The position numbers and the translations under genes were made by a program. This document shows positions 21,309 through 32,143 of a DNA stretch of 64,000 bases, one piece after another; positions within the stretch are counted from its first letter, which is position 1, and each line of letters opens with the position of its first letter. Origin of the DNA: Pseudocercospora fijiensis CIRAD86. Lineage: Eukaryota; Ascomycota; Dothideomycetes; Mycosphaerellales; Mycosphaerellaceae. The notes below the pieces were generated by a model that saw nothing but the letters and a program-made list of their open reading frames with translations, had not been told where the DNA came from and ran no database searches. The DNA is taken from the NCBI RefSeq assembly GCF_000340215.1, contig NW_006921532.1, forward strand, positions 11,261,501 through 11,325,500, read 5' to 3'.

Positions 21309-22491
21309 TTAAATCCTAAGGCATATACCTAGGTCCGTATATACACGCGGCACCCTATTTAGCGACTTCTCGCTTCTTCCGTAGATAATTAACTATCGAA
21401 CATACACTTTAAGTAGTTATAAGCCCTCGACTACTACCGCAGACCTAATTAAGACTAAACACCCTCCTATGCAAAGTAGGGGGTACGAACAAGACCTAAC
21501 CCGACCGACAATTAAACAGCTAAGATAGCCGTTTCCGACTCGACTACTACAACTATCGCGACTAGCGGCATTCGCAAACTAAATAAGAACACCGATAATA
21601 AGAACACCGACAAGCAGTACTGCAATTACTGCAAGAAGAAGCATAGTCTAACCTGCTTTAAGAAGAACCCTAAACTAGCGCCTAACTAGTATAAGAAGCT
21701 TAACTAACAAGCCGCTAATTTAGCTATTACTATACTAGAGAATAACCCTCGACCTAGTTTAGAGCTAGTAACTAGCAAGAACTAGGCCTTCTAAACCGAC
21801 TAAACCTAATACGACTAAACTACGACTAAACGACTAACTTAACCGCAATTAATACTAACCTACTAGAAGTAGGGGGTACGGCGGCTAACCGACTAAACCT
21901 AAACGACTAAATAGCTGCTTTAAGCACCTACCTATAAGAAGCAGGAGGTATCGTAGCTACTAACTAAACGGCTGCTTTAAGCACCTACCTATAAGAAGCA
22001 GGGGGTATCGTAGCTACTAACTAAACGGCTGCTTTAAGTACCTACCTATAAGAAGCAGGGGGTATCGTAGCTACTAACTAAACCGCAATTAACACTTAAA
22101 CCTACTAGATATAGGGGGTGCGGCGGACTAACCGAATAACTATCTAAGGGCAAGATGCCTAGGTTGCTAACTAAACTAGACAACTATTAGAAGGGTAAGA
22201 TGCCTAGGTTACTAATTAACTAAACAACTAATAAAGGGCATAATGCCTAGGTTGCTAACTAATTAACTAATTAAATAACTATTAGAAGGGCAGGATACCT
22301 AGGTCTATAAGCGAAATAATACCTCTTATTTAATTTAAGCGACTTTATATTTACTAACGTGCCTTATATATATACGAGGGGGTAAGTTAAATCCTAAGGC
22401 ATATACCTAGGTCCGTATATATACGCGGCACTCTATTTAGCGACTTCTCGCTTCTTCTATAGACAATTAACTATCGAACACATACTTTAAG
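21309..22491 (+). mobile_element. Miniature LTR element (1183 bp) with 105 bp LTRs and a zinc-knuckle remnant
   Basis: Direct terminal repeats of 105 bp (21309-21413 and 22387-22491, TTAAATCCTAAGGCATATAC to ACTTTAAG) are flanked by TTAAGAAG at 21301-21308 and 22492-22499. Host gag sequence reads through if the element is removed. A polypurine tract GAGGGGG lies just before the right repeat, and TAGTTATAAGCCCTC directly after the left repeat looks like a RIP-altered TGG-type primer-binding site, so orientation is plus. Inside is a Cys-x2-Cys...His...Cys knuckle (CNYCKKKHSLTCFKK, about 21621-21665), but no RT or integrase. It resembles a terminal-repeat retrotransposon in miniature that would need enzymes in trans. 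Confidence 0.8.
21914..22084 (+). repeat. Three tandem copies of a 57 bp unit inside the 1183 bp mini-element
   Basis: Copies begin at 21914, 21971 and 22028 with GCTGCTTTAAG and are nearly identical. Related shorter repeats with the motif ATGCCTAGGTTGCTAAC follow at about 22140-22310. No protein reading is consistent across copies. Confidence 0.75.
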
Positions 22492-23104
22492 TTAAGAAGC
22501 TAAGCGAGAGAATACGCGTCTTTATACTCTTAGGGACGCCGGCGATGCGCTAGCTCCGAGTAGCGGTACCGCCGGCAAGGGTCCTATAATAACCCTATTC
22601 TTAGGCAACGACGACGATAAGGACGAGGAAGAATTAGCTAACGAGTTAATTTAGAGGCCTAAATCTTAGAGAGCTAAATCTGTCTCGTATCGACTACCTC
22701 TTTCTAAAAGTACGCTAAGCGTAGCCCCTATACCTAGTATAAGCTATATAGTCGCTAGTCTTGCGGCTATTAAGCCTCGCCTAAAGGAACCTAAGCCCTT
22801 TAAAGGCAATACGATTAAGGAGTCGAGGCGATTCTTTAGAGAACTTTCTATTACCTTTATACTATCTAGAGCTACCTATTATACGGACGAAAGCAATATT
22901 AGACCGCTATACTAGTGCGCCCGTTTACTAGCGTCTTACGCCGCGACAAAAGATCGGAAGTATCCGCGCTTACTAAGCGTGGATCTCGGGCGCACTTATA
23001 GGCTAGGGTCGCTACGTGCTTGGCGCTAAGCCTCCTCGGCTTCCGCCTTACACGCGCTTCCCTTTTCTTTGGCTGCGGCCCTGCAGCCAGTCAGCCTTGG
23101 CATA

Positions 23105-23260
23105 CCCCGCACCCGCACGTGCAGCCGAGCAGCTAATGAAATTTTCTGATGCCCCGCACCCGAACGTGCAGCCGAGCTAATGAAATCTGATGCCCCGCAC
23201 CCGAACGTGCAGCCGAGCCAATGAAATCTGATGCCCCGCACCCGAACGTGCAGCCACGCA
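23105..23260 (-). repeat. Four tandem repeats (41 bp spacing) in the mini-element
   Basis: The core CCCCGCACCCGAACGTGCAG recurs at 23105 (variant), 23152, 23193 and 23234, mostly separated by CGAG.TAATGAAATCTGATG. The last three copies are exactly 41 bp apart. The 79-codon open frame on the minus strand across these repeats is a product of periodicity and is not called as a gene. Confidence 0.75.
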
Positions 23261-23405
23261 TCCAATCAGAATTGCGTCGCAATCTGACAAACAAGCCTAT
23301 AAGCTGACCCCTCTAAGGCAGGTGCGCCTGCAGCCGAGTCGCGCGCCTGAGGCAATCAGGCACCTCCGAAGCCGCGTCTGCCAAGGATTAGCCTAGTCGG
23401 CCAAG

Positions 23406-23490
23406 AACGCACGCCGAGAATCGAACGCGCGACCTTAACCTGCAGACCGTAAAGCGCGGATACTGTGTCAGACCGCTGCACTAGTGCGCC
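23406..23490 (-). ncRNA. tRNA-like sequence with Pol III A and B boxes spanning LTR and internal region
   Basis: On the minus strand TAGTGCAGCGG (23483-23473) matches the A-box consensus TRGYNNARNGG at every position, and CGTTCGATTCT (23427-23417) matches the B box at 9 of 11 positions, 45 bp downstream. The ends GGCGCAC and GTGCGTT can form a 7 bp acceptor-like stem with two wobble pairs. T-stem pairing is poor, so it is probably not a functional tRNA but a tRNA-derived Pol III promoter or head. The LTR ends at 23466, so the A box lies in the LTR and the B box in the internal part. The left LTR holds an A box only. Confidence 0.6.
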
Positions 23491-24389
23491 CGTTTACTAG
23501 CGTCTTACGCCGCGACAAAAGATCGGAAGTATCCGCGCTTACTAAGCGTGGATCTCGGGCGCACTTATAGGCTAGGGTCGCCACGTGCTTAGCGCCAAGC
23601 CTCCTCGGCTTCCGCCTTACAAGCAAGGTGCTTTATAGTATTATATACCTCGTAGGCGATACGTAGGAGCGATAGTATAATAAAAACAGCCTTAAGGACC
23701 TATAGAATTATACCTACTAGGACTTTAAAACCTTCTATCGGGACTACGTTAGGGACCCTATAAACTATATACTAGACGTAACCCTCGAGTATAAGGCGGC
23801 CTATTAGTATAAGGGACAGTTAGTCTAAAGCTTTGCCCTTAAGCTCGTAGTACTCGAAGATTAACTTAGCGACTATAGCGAGGAGTATAGGATCCGCTAT
23901 CTTCTCGTTAAACTCTAGCCGGCGATTCGTAGCGCGATTATTAAATACTATATAGTACTAACGACGCGTTACGAACTCGTAGAGCTTGCGACGCGCATCG
24001 AGACTCCTAATAAGCTATCTAGCAAACGTAAGGATCGTAACTACGATAAAACCGGAGGTAGTAAAGGTAAGAAGCGTCGATCTAATAGTTAGGCCCGTAA
24101 GTAGTAGTTAAATCGCGACTATAGCGTAGGCAGAAAGCATACGAAGGGCGATAACTCGTAAGGCAGGTATAATATTAGCAAGGTCGAATGTTATAGCTAT
24201 CGCTAGAAAGGCTATTATAAGAACGCGTACCCGAACCGCTATCTCTAGAAAGACGATAACCCTACGGTATATAAGGTAGCCGCTAACGCTAACGAGAAGA
24301 AGAACGACTCGAAGGCTAAAGGAAAAGACAAGGCACCTCCTAAGAGCTAGGGATAGGTGCGGAATCTTAACTAAATAGCTTAGTAGTAG

Positions 24390-27300
24390 TAGTACCTACG
24401 GGACGCGTATACGGAGCAATCGTTATATAAGAAAAGGAAGTGTCCGTCGAATGCTTGTTAGATAATACTGCTAATATTAATATAGTATCTTAAGAATTCG
24501 TTCTACGATACTAGCCTTAGCGGATTGTTAATACTATACTACCTAGTACCGATAGTTTCTAGGGCGACCGAGGATACTACTACGGAGCGCATTATTTACG
24601 CTTACGGATCGCCGACTCTATAGGCTAAGAACGCATTACTACCGGAGTATTCTACGCTTTCGAGATGCCCCTCCCTAATATTATTCTTAGTAGGCCTTAG
24701 AGGCGCGATTAAAAGGTAATCGTCGATAGCTCGATAGATACCTAGACCTATAGGAACGAAGCTATAGCGCGTTCGATACGTATACGGGAACTATAGGAAT
24801 TCTAGAAGGATATACGTAACGCCCTATACGTATATACGATTAGCGTTCGCTAGCTCCGCAATATCGCTAAAGGTTCCTTCTTACTAGAAGAATTTAAAGA
24901 CTTCGAAGACGTCTTTATAATAACGCCCGAAGCGAGACGTAAGCTCCCCGAAGACGTAGAGTATGCGATCGACCTAATCCCCGGAACGAAGCCGCTATAT
25001 AAACCTCTCTACTATTCTTTAGGAAGAGAGCTTAGCGACCTTCGTAATTACCTAAGCTTAGCCTTAGACAACGATTAGATCTAGCTTAGTATAAGCGAGG
25101 CGGGTACGCTAATCCTATTTGTACTAAAGAAGGATAGTAGTCTAAGACTCTACGTCGATTATAGGGGGCTAAACGAGATTACTATTAAAAATCGTTACCC
25201 CCTGCCTCTTATTAGCGAAACGCTTAATAGGCTTAAGGACGCCGAATAGTATACGTCCTTAGACCTTTAGGATGTATATTACCGTATCTATATTAAGCGA
25301 GGCGACGAGTAGAAGACTGCGTTCCGTACGCGGTATAGGCACTTCGAGTATAAGGTAATGCCTTTCGGGCTTACTAATGCTCCTACTACGTTTTAAGGAT
25401 ATATTAATAGGGCGTTAGCTAGCCTTATTAATATTTGCTATATCGTCTATCTTAACGATATCCTTATTTATAGCAAAACGCGAGAGGACTACGTACGAGA
25501 CGTACGCGCTATCCTTACGCGGCTCCGGAAGTTCGCCTTATATACGAACAGAAAGAAATATTCCTTTTAGAAGAAAGAAGTCGAATTCCTTAGGTTTATC
25601 GTTAGTACCGAAGGCGTATTAATAGATTAGCGCAGAGTAAACGCTATTACCGAGTAGCCTCGCCTATTAACGCTAAAGGAGGTTTAATCCTTTCTTAGAT
25701 TCTATAACTTCTATCGGAGGTTTATTCTAAATTACTCCCGAATCGTTATACTGCTAACCGCCCTATCGAAAGGTGCCGTAAATAGCTAGAAGCTAGGTTA
25801 GGTCCCGTAGGGCGAAAGCGAGAAGTAAGCGTTCTACTAGCTAAAGGCTGCCTTTAGCTCGGCCTCGATATTGCGATACTATAATCCTACGAAGCCCCTA
25901 TATATCGAGACCGATACCTCTATGTTTGCCTTAGTAGGAATTATATTATAATAGAGCGAAGATAGGAATTAGTACCCTATTGCCTTCTAGTTACAAAAAA
26001 TAGTCCTAGTCGAGACAAATTATAAGACCTATAACTAGGAGCTCCTAGCGGTTATCGAGTCCTTTAAGCATTAGCGCCCGTACCTCGACGGCGCTTAGTA
26101 TACGACCTACGTAGTTGTCGACTACGCTAATCTTAAAGGCTTTATAAAGATAAAGCAGCTTATCGGAAGGCAGGTAAGATAGGCAACCTTCCTTACACCT
26201 CTTAACTTTACTACTAAATATCGGGCTAGTAAGCGAAACCTAGCCGATGCGCCTTTACGACGTAGCGACTACGAGAGCGAGTCGTAGGCGGTAAACAACC
26301 TTCTCCCTATATTACAGTCGAAACTAGCTCTATAGTTAAATCTACCTAAGGATATTAAGCCGATTATAAAACGCATCTCTATTATATATATAGGGATACG
26401 AGACGCTAGTATAGCGCTAGCGGAATGCAAGAGTTTTATTAGCAGTCCCGTAAGAGTAGCGGCTACTATCGTTAAGAATAACGGGCCCTACTATAAGATA
26501 CCTAATATAATCCTTAGTTTCGTACGTACTTTATAATAGCTAGAGCAAGCGAGAGGAGGAGGCTTATACGAGACAAGCTCGCCGTCGGGTAGCTTAGCCT
26601 CGTTAAGTAGTTCTAACCTTCTGCCTAGCTATTCTTGTCGTAGTAATCTTATTTACTATAGCGATACGCTATACATCCCTAAGGACTACGTATTATATAC
26701 GCAACTAATACGTATATACTACGACGACCCTTTAGCTAGACACTTTAGTATAGCTAAGACTATAGACCTAATACGCCGAAAGTACTTCTAGCCGAAGATA
26801 GCCGAGGATATTACGGCCTATATCCGCACTTATAGAATTTGTTAACAGTCGAAGGCGAAGCGCTATCGCCTATATAGCGAGCTCGCTACTCTACCTATAC
26901 CGACCCGACCTTAGTAAGAATTAACGATAGACTTTATTACCGATCTCCTACCGAGCAAGCTCGGTACCTATATATATACTACGATCCTCGTAATAGTCGA
27001 CCGCTATACGAAAATAAGCCTCTTTATCCTAACGACGAAGAAGTATATAGTAGTAGAACTCGCGGATATCCTTTAAAGGGAGGTAATTAGGCGTTTTAGA
27101 GTACTATTAGGCATTGTTAGCGATCGTAGATCGCTATTTACTAGCTAGTTTTAGAGCGACTTCTGCTTTAAAGCGTATATAAAGCGTAGGCTTAGTATAG
27201 CCTTCTATCCTTAGACTAATAGGCAAACCGAACGCGCGAACTAGACCCTCGAGTAATACCTACGATACTATTGCTCTAAGAATTAGGATAATTAGGCTAA

Positions 27301-27990
27301 AATGTTGCCTTAGGCGGAGTTTGCCTATAATAATAGCGTTTATCCTGCGTTGCGTATAAGCCCCTTTAAGATGCTCTATAGCTTTAACCCTAATTTAATG
27401 CTAAGCGTAAATAAGCTACTAGCTCGGGACGAGCTAACTAAGGGAAGGGTACTAGTAGCTATCGACGCTACGGAGCGACTACGATAAGTATATAAAACGC
27501 TTACGGAACGCTAGTAGAAAGCAGTAGAATACTAGGCTAAGCAATATAATGTATACTATACTACTAAGATATATAGTATAGGCGACCTAGTCTTACTATC
27601 GACAAAGAACATTAGCTTAGATATCCTAAAGAAGAAACTTAGCCCGAAGTATATAGGGCCTTTCTGTATTATTAACGTAGTTAGAGCGTAGGCGTACCGC
27701 CTAGCACTACTGTTAAGTACGAAGATCTATAATGTTTTCTATATTTCCCTCCTCGAGCCTTAGTATAGGCGCGATAGCGAGGAGTATAAGGTAAGTATAC
27801 CCGTCGCTAAAGGCGATAAGTAGTAGGTAGAAACAATCGTAGTAAAGAAGATAAAAAAGCGGAAGACGTACTACCTTATTAAGTAGCGAGGTTAGCCTAA
27901 AGAATATAACACTTAGGAGCTAGCTGTTTATATTAAAGATTCTATAGCGTTAGACGAGTTCGAAGCTTAAGCGAAGCGTAAGCGTAGGTA
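24390..27990 (+). pseudogene. RIP-inactivated pol of the inner chromovirus (PR, RT, RNase H, IN, chromodomain)
   Basis: Reading through stops: a protease-like LLDNTANINIV near 24.45 kb; reverse transcriptase near 25.1-25.5 kb ([58 protein letters not shown]); RNase H about 25.9-26.1 kb (ETDTSMFALVG); integrase zinc region and core about 26.7-27.4 kb (RRKYF, ELTIDFITDLLPSKLG, LVIVDRYTKISLFI, YNNSVYPALRISPF); and a C-terminal chromodomain-like block about 27.8-27.95 kb (VVKKIKKRKTYYLIK). TAG replaces TGG in several conserved Trp positions. The chromodomain places the element among chromoviruses, which in fungi often target heterochromatin. Confidence 0.85.
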
Positions 27991-28109
27991 GTAATTAAAA
28001 CAAAAGAAAATAAAACTTAAGAAAAATAGTAGATATGTACTCGTTTCGCTACTAAAAAAAGGCCTATTAGCCTAGCATATATAAAGAAGGCGCCGCGTAG
28101 GCGCGCCGA

Positions 28110-28960
28110 CGGCAGGCCGTCTACTCTACTTATTCTTAGACTCTTCCTCTTCGTCCTCGGCCTCGATGCCTATAGCGGCATCGATAGTAGCGACGGCCTT
28201 AGCGCCGACGCGCTAGGCGAGGTTCTAGTATAGTTAGTATACGAAGCGTAGGTAAGACGAGGCTATAGGAAAAAACTATACCTAACGACTAATCTCTACT
28301 AAACTAGCTAGGTTAGTACCGATATACTCGAGGGTACCGAGTAGGTTAATGTCCGTAAGGGACCCGCTAGCGGCCCCCTTATAGGCTAGGGCTTTGCCGC
28401 CTAGGGTTACCTTATTTTTATTAATATAGAAGGCATCGAGCGTAGATAGGATAACTAATAACGAGGTTAGTATACGAAGCGTAAGCAGAGCGTATATAGA
28501 ACCTATATACGACGACGGCGTCTAGGTTAGCCTAGAGTACCTCTAAGGCCTCGTTAGACTCCTCGATAGAGTCGTAGCCGTCTAGATCGTAAAGGTCGCG
28601 CGTAGCGCGTATAGCGCGAATACGCGCTAGTAGCGCTACGAGCGCGCGTACCGTAATAGGAGTGCAGGTATAGTAGCTACTATAGTAGCGATCGCAGTTA
28701 CGCTTAGTAGTAGGGTCTATATTGCCGCCTACGTAGAGCTTAGATAGGTTATCTAAAGCAAGTTAGTTGCGAAGCGTATATACGTAGTAAGGGGCGAGAA
28801 AACGTACTATTAGCTATTATATATCTAAAGTAACGAGTATAGCCCTCTAAGACTTTTAGTAGGCGCTAGGTAGGCGTAGTAGGTATCGAGGGCAGTACGC
28901 CTACGGCGCGCTTGCCTAAGGTACGCGAAGGAGTAGCTATACTAGTAATATTTTTTTAGA
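28110..28960 (-). pseudogene. Antisense ORF remnant between pol and the 3' LTR of the inner element
   Basis: The 1.3 kb after pol is not explained by standard Ty3/gypsy genes. On the minus strand it decodes, with RIP stops, into protein-like sequence: near the end NLA.RVGAKAVATIDAAIGI then EAEDEEEESKNK and a stop at about 28120, and upstream TVRALVALLARIRAIRATRD then LYDLDGYDSIEESNEALEVL. Lys/Glu-rich termination and sensible composition argue for an ancient additional ORF in antisense to gag-pol. No known domain is recognised. Confidence 0.5.
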
Positions 28961-29362
28961 TAGATGTTCGAAAAAGAAAAATCTTTAAGTAATACTAGGG
29001 GGGCGTAAGAGGAAAGTAGGCGAGGGATAGGCGGGTAGTATTCGGAGCGCTTAGAAAAAGAAGAAGTTTTTAAGCGGGCTTCGAATGCTTTAAATACTCG
29101 CCTCGCTTTCGGACAGCTTACATTCTCGCGTAGCTACCGCGTTCTTAGAAATTTAGGCAACCTCTAGTTAGTACTAGAAGTAGCCGCGCTTTAAATCTAT
29201 AAACAAACAAGCAACTACGAGGCAAAACATAACGCGCCTAGTAACTATAGCCTAGCGACAGGTGCGTATAAGACGCGTAAGTATAGCGCAGAGTATAAGA
29301 AATAGTATAATTTACTATATTACCCTATAGCTAGGATAGCTATACTAGGGGAAGGAGATAAT

Positions 29363-29671
29363 TATAAGAACCTAAGCAAGTAAAGTCTCCTATTATGCCT
29401 TAGCAAGCCTATATAACAATTATGTAATATTATTACGTACACTACGGTACTGTCTTGCTAGCGCAAAGCCTGCTTAGCGTATACGCGGAAAAGCTCGGTC
29501 GCTCGTACGGATATACTCGGTTGCCGGCTCGGCATATATACTATCCGTACGTAGCCTAGTTAATAGTAAACACTCTGCCCTGTTCTAAGAAAGGTACAGT
29601 TTAGTTCTACTCTCTACTACGGCGATTAGTAGAGGGTGTTCTATACGTTGCTATATACCTATTTTCTTACA
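29363..29671 (+). repeat. 3' LTR of the inner chromovirus (309 bp)
   Basis: Partner of 20752-21060. Ends CTTACA, followed by the AAGTA target duplication at 29672-29676. It retains several CpA/TpG sites that are TpA in the left copy. Confidence 0.93.
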
Positions 29672-29676
29672 AAGTA

Positions 29677-31460
29677 GTACTTAGCGTAATGCTTACTCGT
29701 AAAGGATAGAGATTCGGAGGCCTAGTCGATAACCGGGTTGTACTTTTTAAGCTAAGGAAGACTAAGAATAACGAGGTACGTCTTCGGGAGTTTCGTAAGG
29801 AAAAACATAATATATTCGGTATATAGGCCGATAGTAATAGATAAGTAGCAGATCTAGGTTACCTTACCGGCGGCCGCGGTCGTACCGTTAAATATTTCTA
29901 ACTCCTAAGCGTACGTAAGGTCTTAGAACGTTAAGCCGAGCTCTCTCGTATAGTCGTAATCTATAAACGAGTAGCCGGTTGCGCCGTTGTTAATAAGAGC
30001 TATAGTTTTTAATAATTTCTTTTAATTTCCTATTAACGTTTCTACTACGAAAGGCTAGTAGACTAACTCTTTCTCTATAGCCGAGCTAGAGAAAGGGAAG
30101 GTAGTAATAGATACTCTTAGTTTTAGAACGAATAAACCTTATAAGCGACTATATATAAGGTTTAAGCTTTTCCCTAGCCGCTCGAAGTAGCGCTAGCCGG
30201 TAAAGGCGTATCTAGAGTTATAATATTCGCGGCGGCGACTCGCTATATCGTTAGCGTATTTAGCTGGCCGACGAGAGACGAGTAGAGGCGAGTAATATAT
30301 CCTTTTACTCCGTAGTAGATATATTCTCCTACTATACGGCGACGCTACTTCTCTTCTTCCGAAAGCTTACTATTTACTAGGGGTACGCATAGACGGGCGC
30401 CGAGCGAGGCAGCGCTTAAATCTATCGGATCGGCGATAGGCTAGGCGCCTAGCGGTATTAGGGCTATAGCTAGAGCTAGTACTAAAGCCGGCGTCTAAGC
30501 TATCTATAACTTCGACGGTAGCGTAGCGAACGGCGACGTAAAGCGACTAGTATTCGTACGGGCGCCTCCGTAGTTAGCGATAATTTTCGCGAAGTTTCGA
30601 GTCGTATTATCGATACGCGTAAGTAAGGCGTATAGTTCGGTAATATTTAGATTCTCCGTATCCTTATCGCGGACTTATAGCATTATTTCTTCGCTAAGGC
30701 CGCGTACTAAGATCTACTTAGCGACGTTCGGGGGGTATTCGGCGTACCTAATCTTATATTAGAAGGCGGTATAGTATTCTTAGTAGGTCTTGTTTGCTTG
30801 CTTAAGTTTGTCTAAGTTTAGGCGCGTAGTTTGCTTACAGTCGGGGTTGCCGAAACTAGCGTCGAGGGCCTTCTAGATAGTAGCCGTTATAGTTGTTTCT
30901 ATATTTTCTAAGAGGCTACGGTAGGAATCGAGGGCAGAGCTACCGAGTAGAGAAAATATAAATCCGGTCTTTAAAGCTTTAGTTAAATAGTAGTTAGCGT
31001 TAGCAAGAAAGCGGATCTTAACCTATATCTTAAATTCTTCGTATACTTTACGCTTACCGGTAAAGCGTTCGGGGTCGCTTAGCTTCTTACTCTTATTCGA
31101 AGTAGGTATAAATAGGTAAGAGGTAGGTACCGCGGCGCCTAGGCGAGTAGAGGCGAGCTACGACTAGAGGCGGCCTACCTCGTCTTCTTTTTCCGCGATA
31201 GAAGCATTTACGTCGCTAAGAGCTATACTAAGGCTAGTATAGGAGACCGAAAGGAAACGAGTAGCATCTTTATAAGCCTTAAGTAGGTTAGCGAGTAGTT
31301 CCGGGTTAGTAGCGTAGGCGTAGTCTAGCTGTTCGCGCGTAGCGGGGATTTTATTCTATACTAAGCTTGAAAAATTAGGTACTTCGTTAGGTCTTGTGTT
31401 TTAAATCTATTCGTCGGGCGTATCTATCTTAATAGAGGCGTTTTTTAAGGCAGTTCGTAA
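29677..31460 (-). pseudogene. RIP-inactivated gag region of the outer Ty3/gypsy element
   Basis: This is the part of the outer element between its 5' LTR (right side) and the inner insertion. Minus-strand frames are short and full of TAG/TAA, but position directly downstream of the 5' LTR and the absence of pol motifs make gag the expected content. No clear CCHC knuckle was read, so the assignment rests mainly on position. Confidence 0.5.
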
Positions 31461-32143
31461 TATAAGGGTTAGTAGCTAAGTAGTAAGAATATATACGAAA
31501 CTTTAAACTAAACTAAAGGGAGCACTAAATTAATATAGCTACTATCTATATAAGACGAACTACGAAGAAAGGAAGAAGAGTACCTTAGAGGGAGAGCCTC
31601 TTCCTTAGTATTCCGCCCTATAGCCGTCTAGCGCGTCTAACGCGTAAGCGTAAGTACGTATATCCTACTTGTCCGCTATCTCGTAGCGCCTTTGTCTCTT
31701 AGCTAACTAGCGTAGCGCGCGTATACAAACTCGTTTAACCGCTTTTAAGTAAATATATTTCTCCTAGCTCTTCCCTACCTTCCGGTTCCTTCCTACTACT
31801 CGGATCTATTCTACGACTCTATATATCTCGCTTACTATCGTCCGTATATACGTACGCGTAGTTTAGTATAGTCCCGTCGTTCGTATATTAATATATAATA
31901 TATTGTTCTACTATATATAGCCTTCGCGGGAGTCTCTAAGATATTACGTTATACGGCTAAATAGGCGACCTAGGCGACCTAGGCGACCTAGGCGACCTAG
32001 GCGACCTAGGCGACTTAGGCTAACTAGGCGACCTACTTCGCTAGAGGCCCCTACTACTAAGGCAACTTAAATCCGATATTACTTTATAGTATAGCGGCTA
32101 GCTTATAGGACTTGTCGGTGCTTTCTAGGCAGCTACTATAACA
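31461..32143 (-). repeat. 5' LTR of the outer Ty3/gypsy element (683 bp)
   Basis: Partner of 16559-17223, with two additional TAGGCGACC units in the tandem array at about 31963-32035. Ends ATAACA followed by the AGATA target duplication at 32144-32148. Confidence 0.93.

Larger units (their letters stand above)
22897..23621 (-). mobile_element. 725 bp miniature LTR element with tRNA-like sequence, little affected by RIP
   Basis: Two 156 bp direct repeats (22897-23052 and 23466-23621) begin TGTCAGACC (TATTAGACC in the left copy) and end CCGCCTTACA; AGCAA at 22892-22896 and 23622-23626 is the target duplication. The seven differences between the repeats are all C/T or G/A. Only 413 bp lie between them. 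The pyrimidine-rich stretch after the left repeat (CGCGCTTCCCTTTTCTTTGG) is a polypurine tract on the minus strand, so the element points left. The internal part keeps normal CpA/TpG, unlike everything around it. It encodes no enzyme. It is a terminal-repeat element in miniature, or a SINE-like unit that acquired LTR form. Confidence 0.83.
21061..24380 (+). pseudogene. RIP-inactivated gag of the inner chromovirus, split by two insertions
   Basis: The start of gag is readable at about 21100-21308 (SDPNAPGAGN, LAKQEVLRLEV) and resumes after the 21309-22491 insertion (REYASLYS..) without loss of sense, which places that insertion in gag. A second insertion occupies 22897-23621, after which gag continues (for example YYKNAYPNRY). 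At about 24182-24240 the sequence reads CYSYR.KGYYKNAYPNR, which is a CCHC zinc knuckle with Cys/His to Tyr changes expected from G-to-A RIP. The protein would be the nucleocapsid/capsid precursor; it cannot be made from this copy. Confidence 0.75.
20752..29671 (+). mobile_element. Inner Ty3/gypsy chromovirus, 8.92 kb, inserted in the outer element
   Basis: Identical-length LTRs of 309 bp (20752-21060 and 29363-29671), TATAAGAACC at the start and CTTATA/CTTACA at the end, with AAGTA target duplications. A polypurine tract AGGGGAAGGAGA at about 29347-29358 sits just before the right LTR, giving plus orientation. gag with a zinc knuckle, protease, RT, RNase H, integrase and a chromodomain-like tail follow in order on the plus strand, all with RIP-type stops. 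Two further miniature LTR elements sit inside its gag region, so the unloaded length is about 7.0 kb. It interrupts the outer element between gag and pol and is therefore younger. Confidence 0.93.
16559..32143 (-). mobile_element. Outer Ty3/gypsy LTR retrotransposon, RIP-degraded, interrupted by nested elements
   Basis: Two direct LTRs (16559-17223 and 31461-32143) bound the element; both start TATAAGGGTTAG, and the ends are CTATAATA and CTATAACA, consistent with RIP of an original TG...CA pair. The flanks AGATA at 16554-16558 and 32144-32148 are an intact 5 bp target-site duplication. Minus orientation is shown by pol decoding on the minus strand and by the pyrimidine run CCCCCCCCTCG next to the left LTR, i.e. 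a polypurine tract before the 3' LTR. Removing the inner insertion leaves about 6.7 kb, a normal size. Stops are everywhere because TGG and CAA/CAG became TAG/TAA, so the element is dead. Confidence 0.93.

Noticed and set aside
23105..23260. CRISPR-like appearance of regularly spaced repeats
   Set aside because: Fungal nuclear DNA, nearly identical spacers, and no cas genes; an ordinary tandem repeat in a transposon.
23026..23265. 79-codon minus frame in the 725 bp mini-element
   Set aside because: It follows the 41 bp tandem repeats, giving a repetitive peptide (HVRVRGIRFHWLGCTFGCGA type); explained by periodicity.
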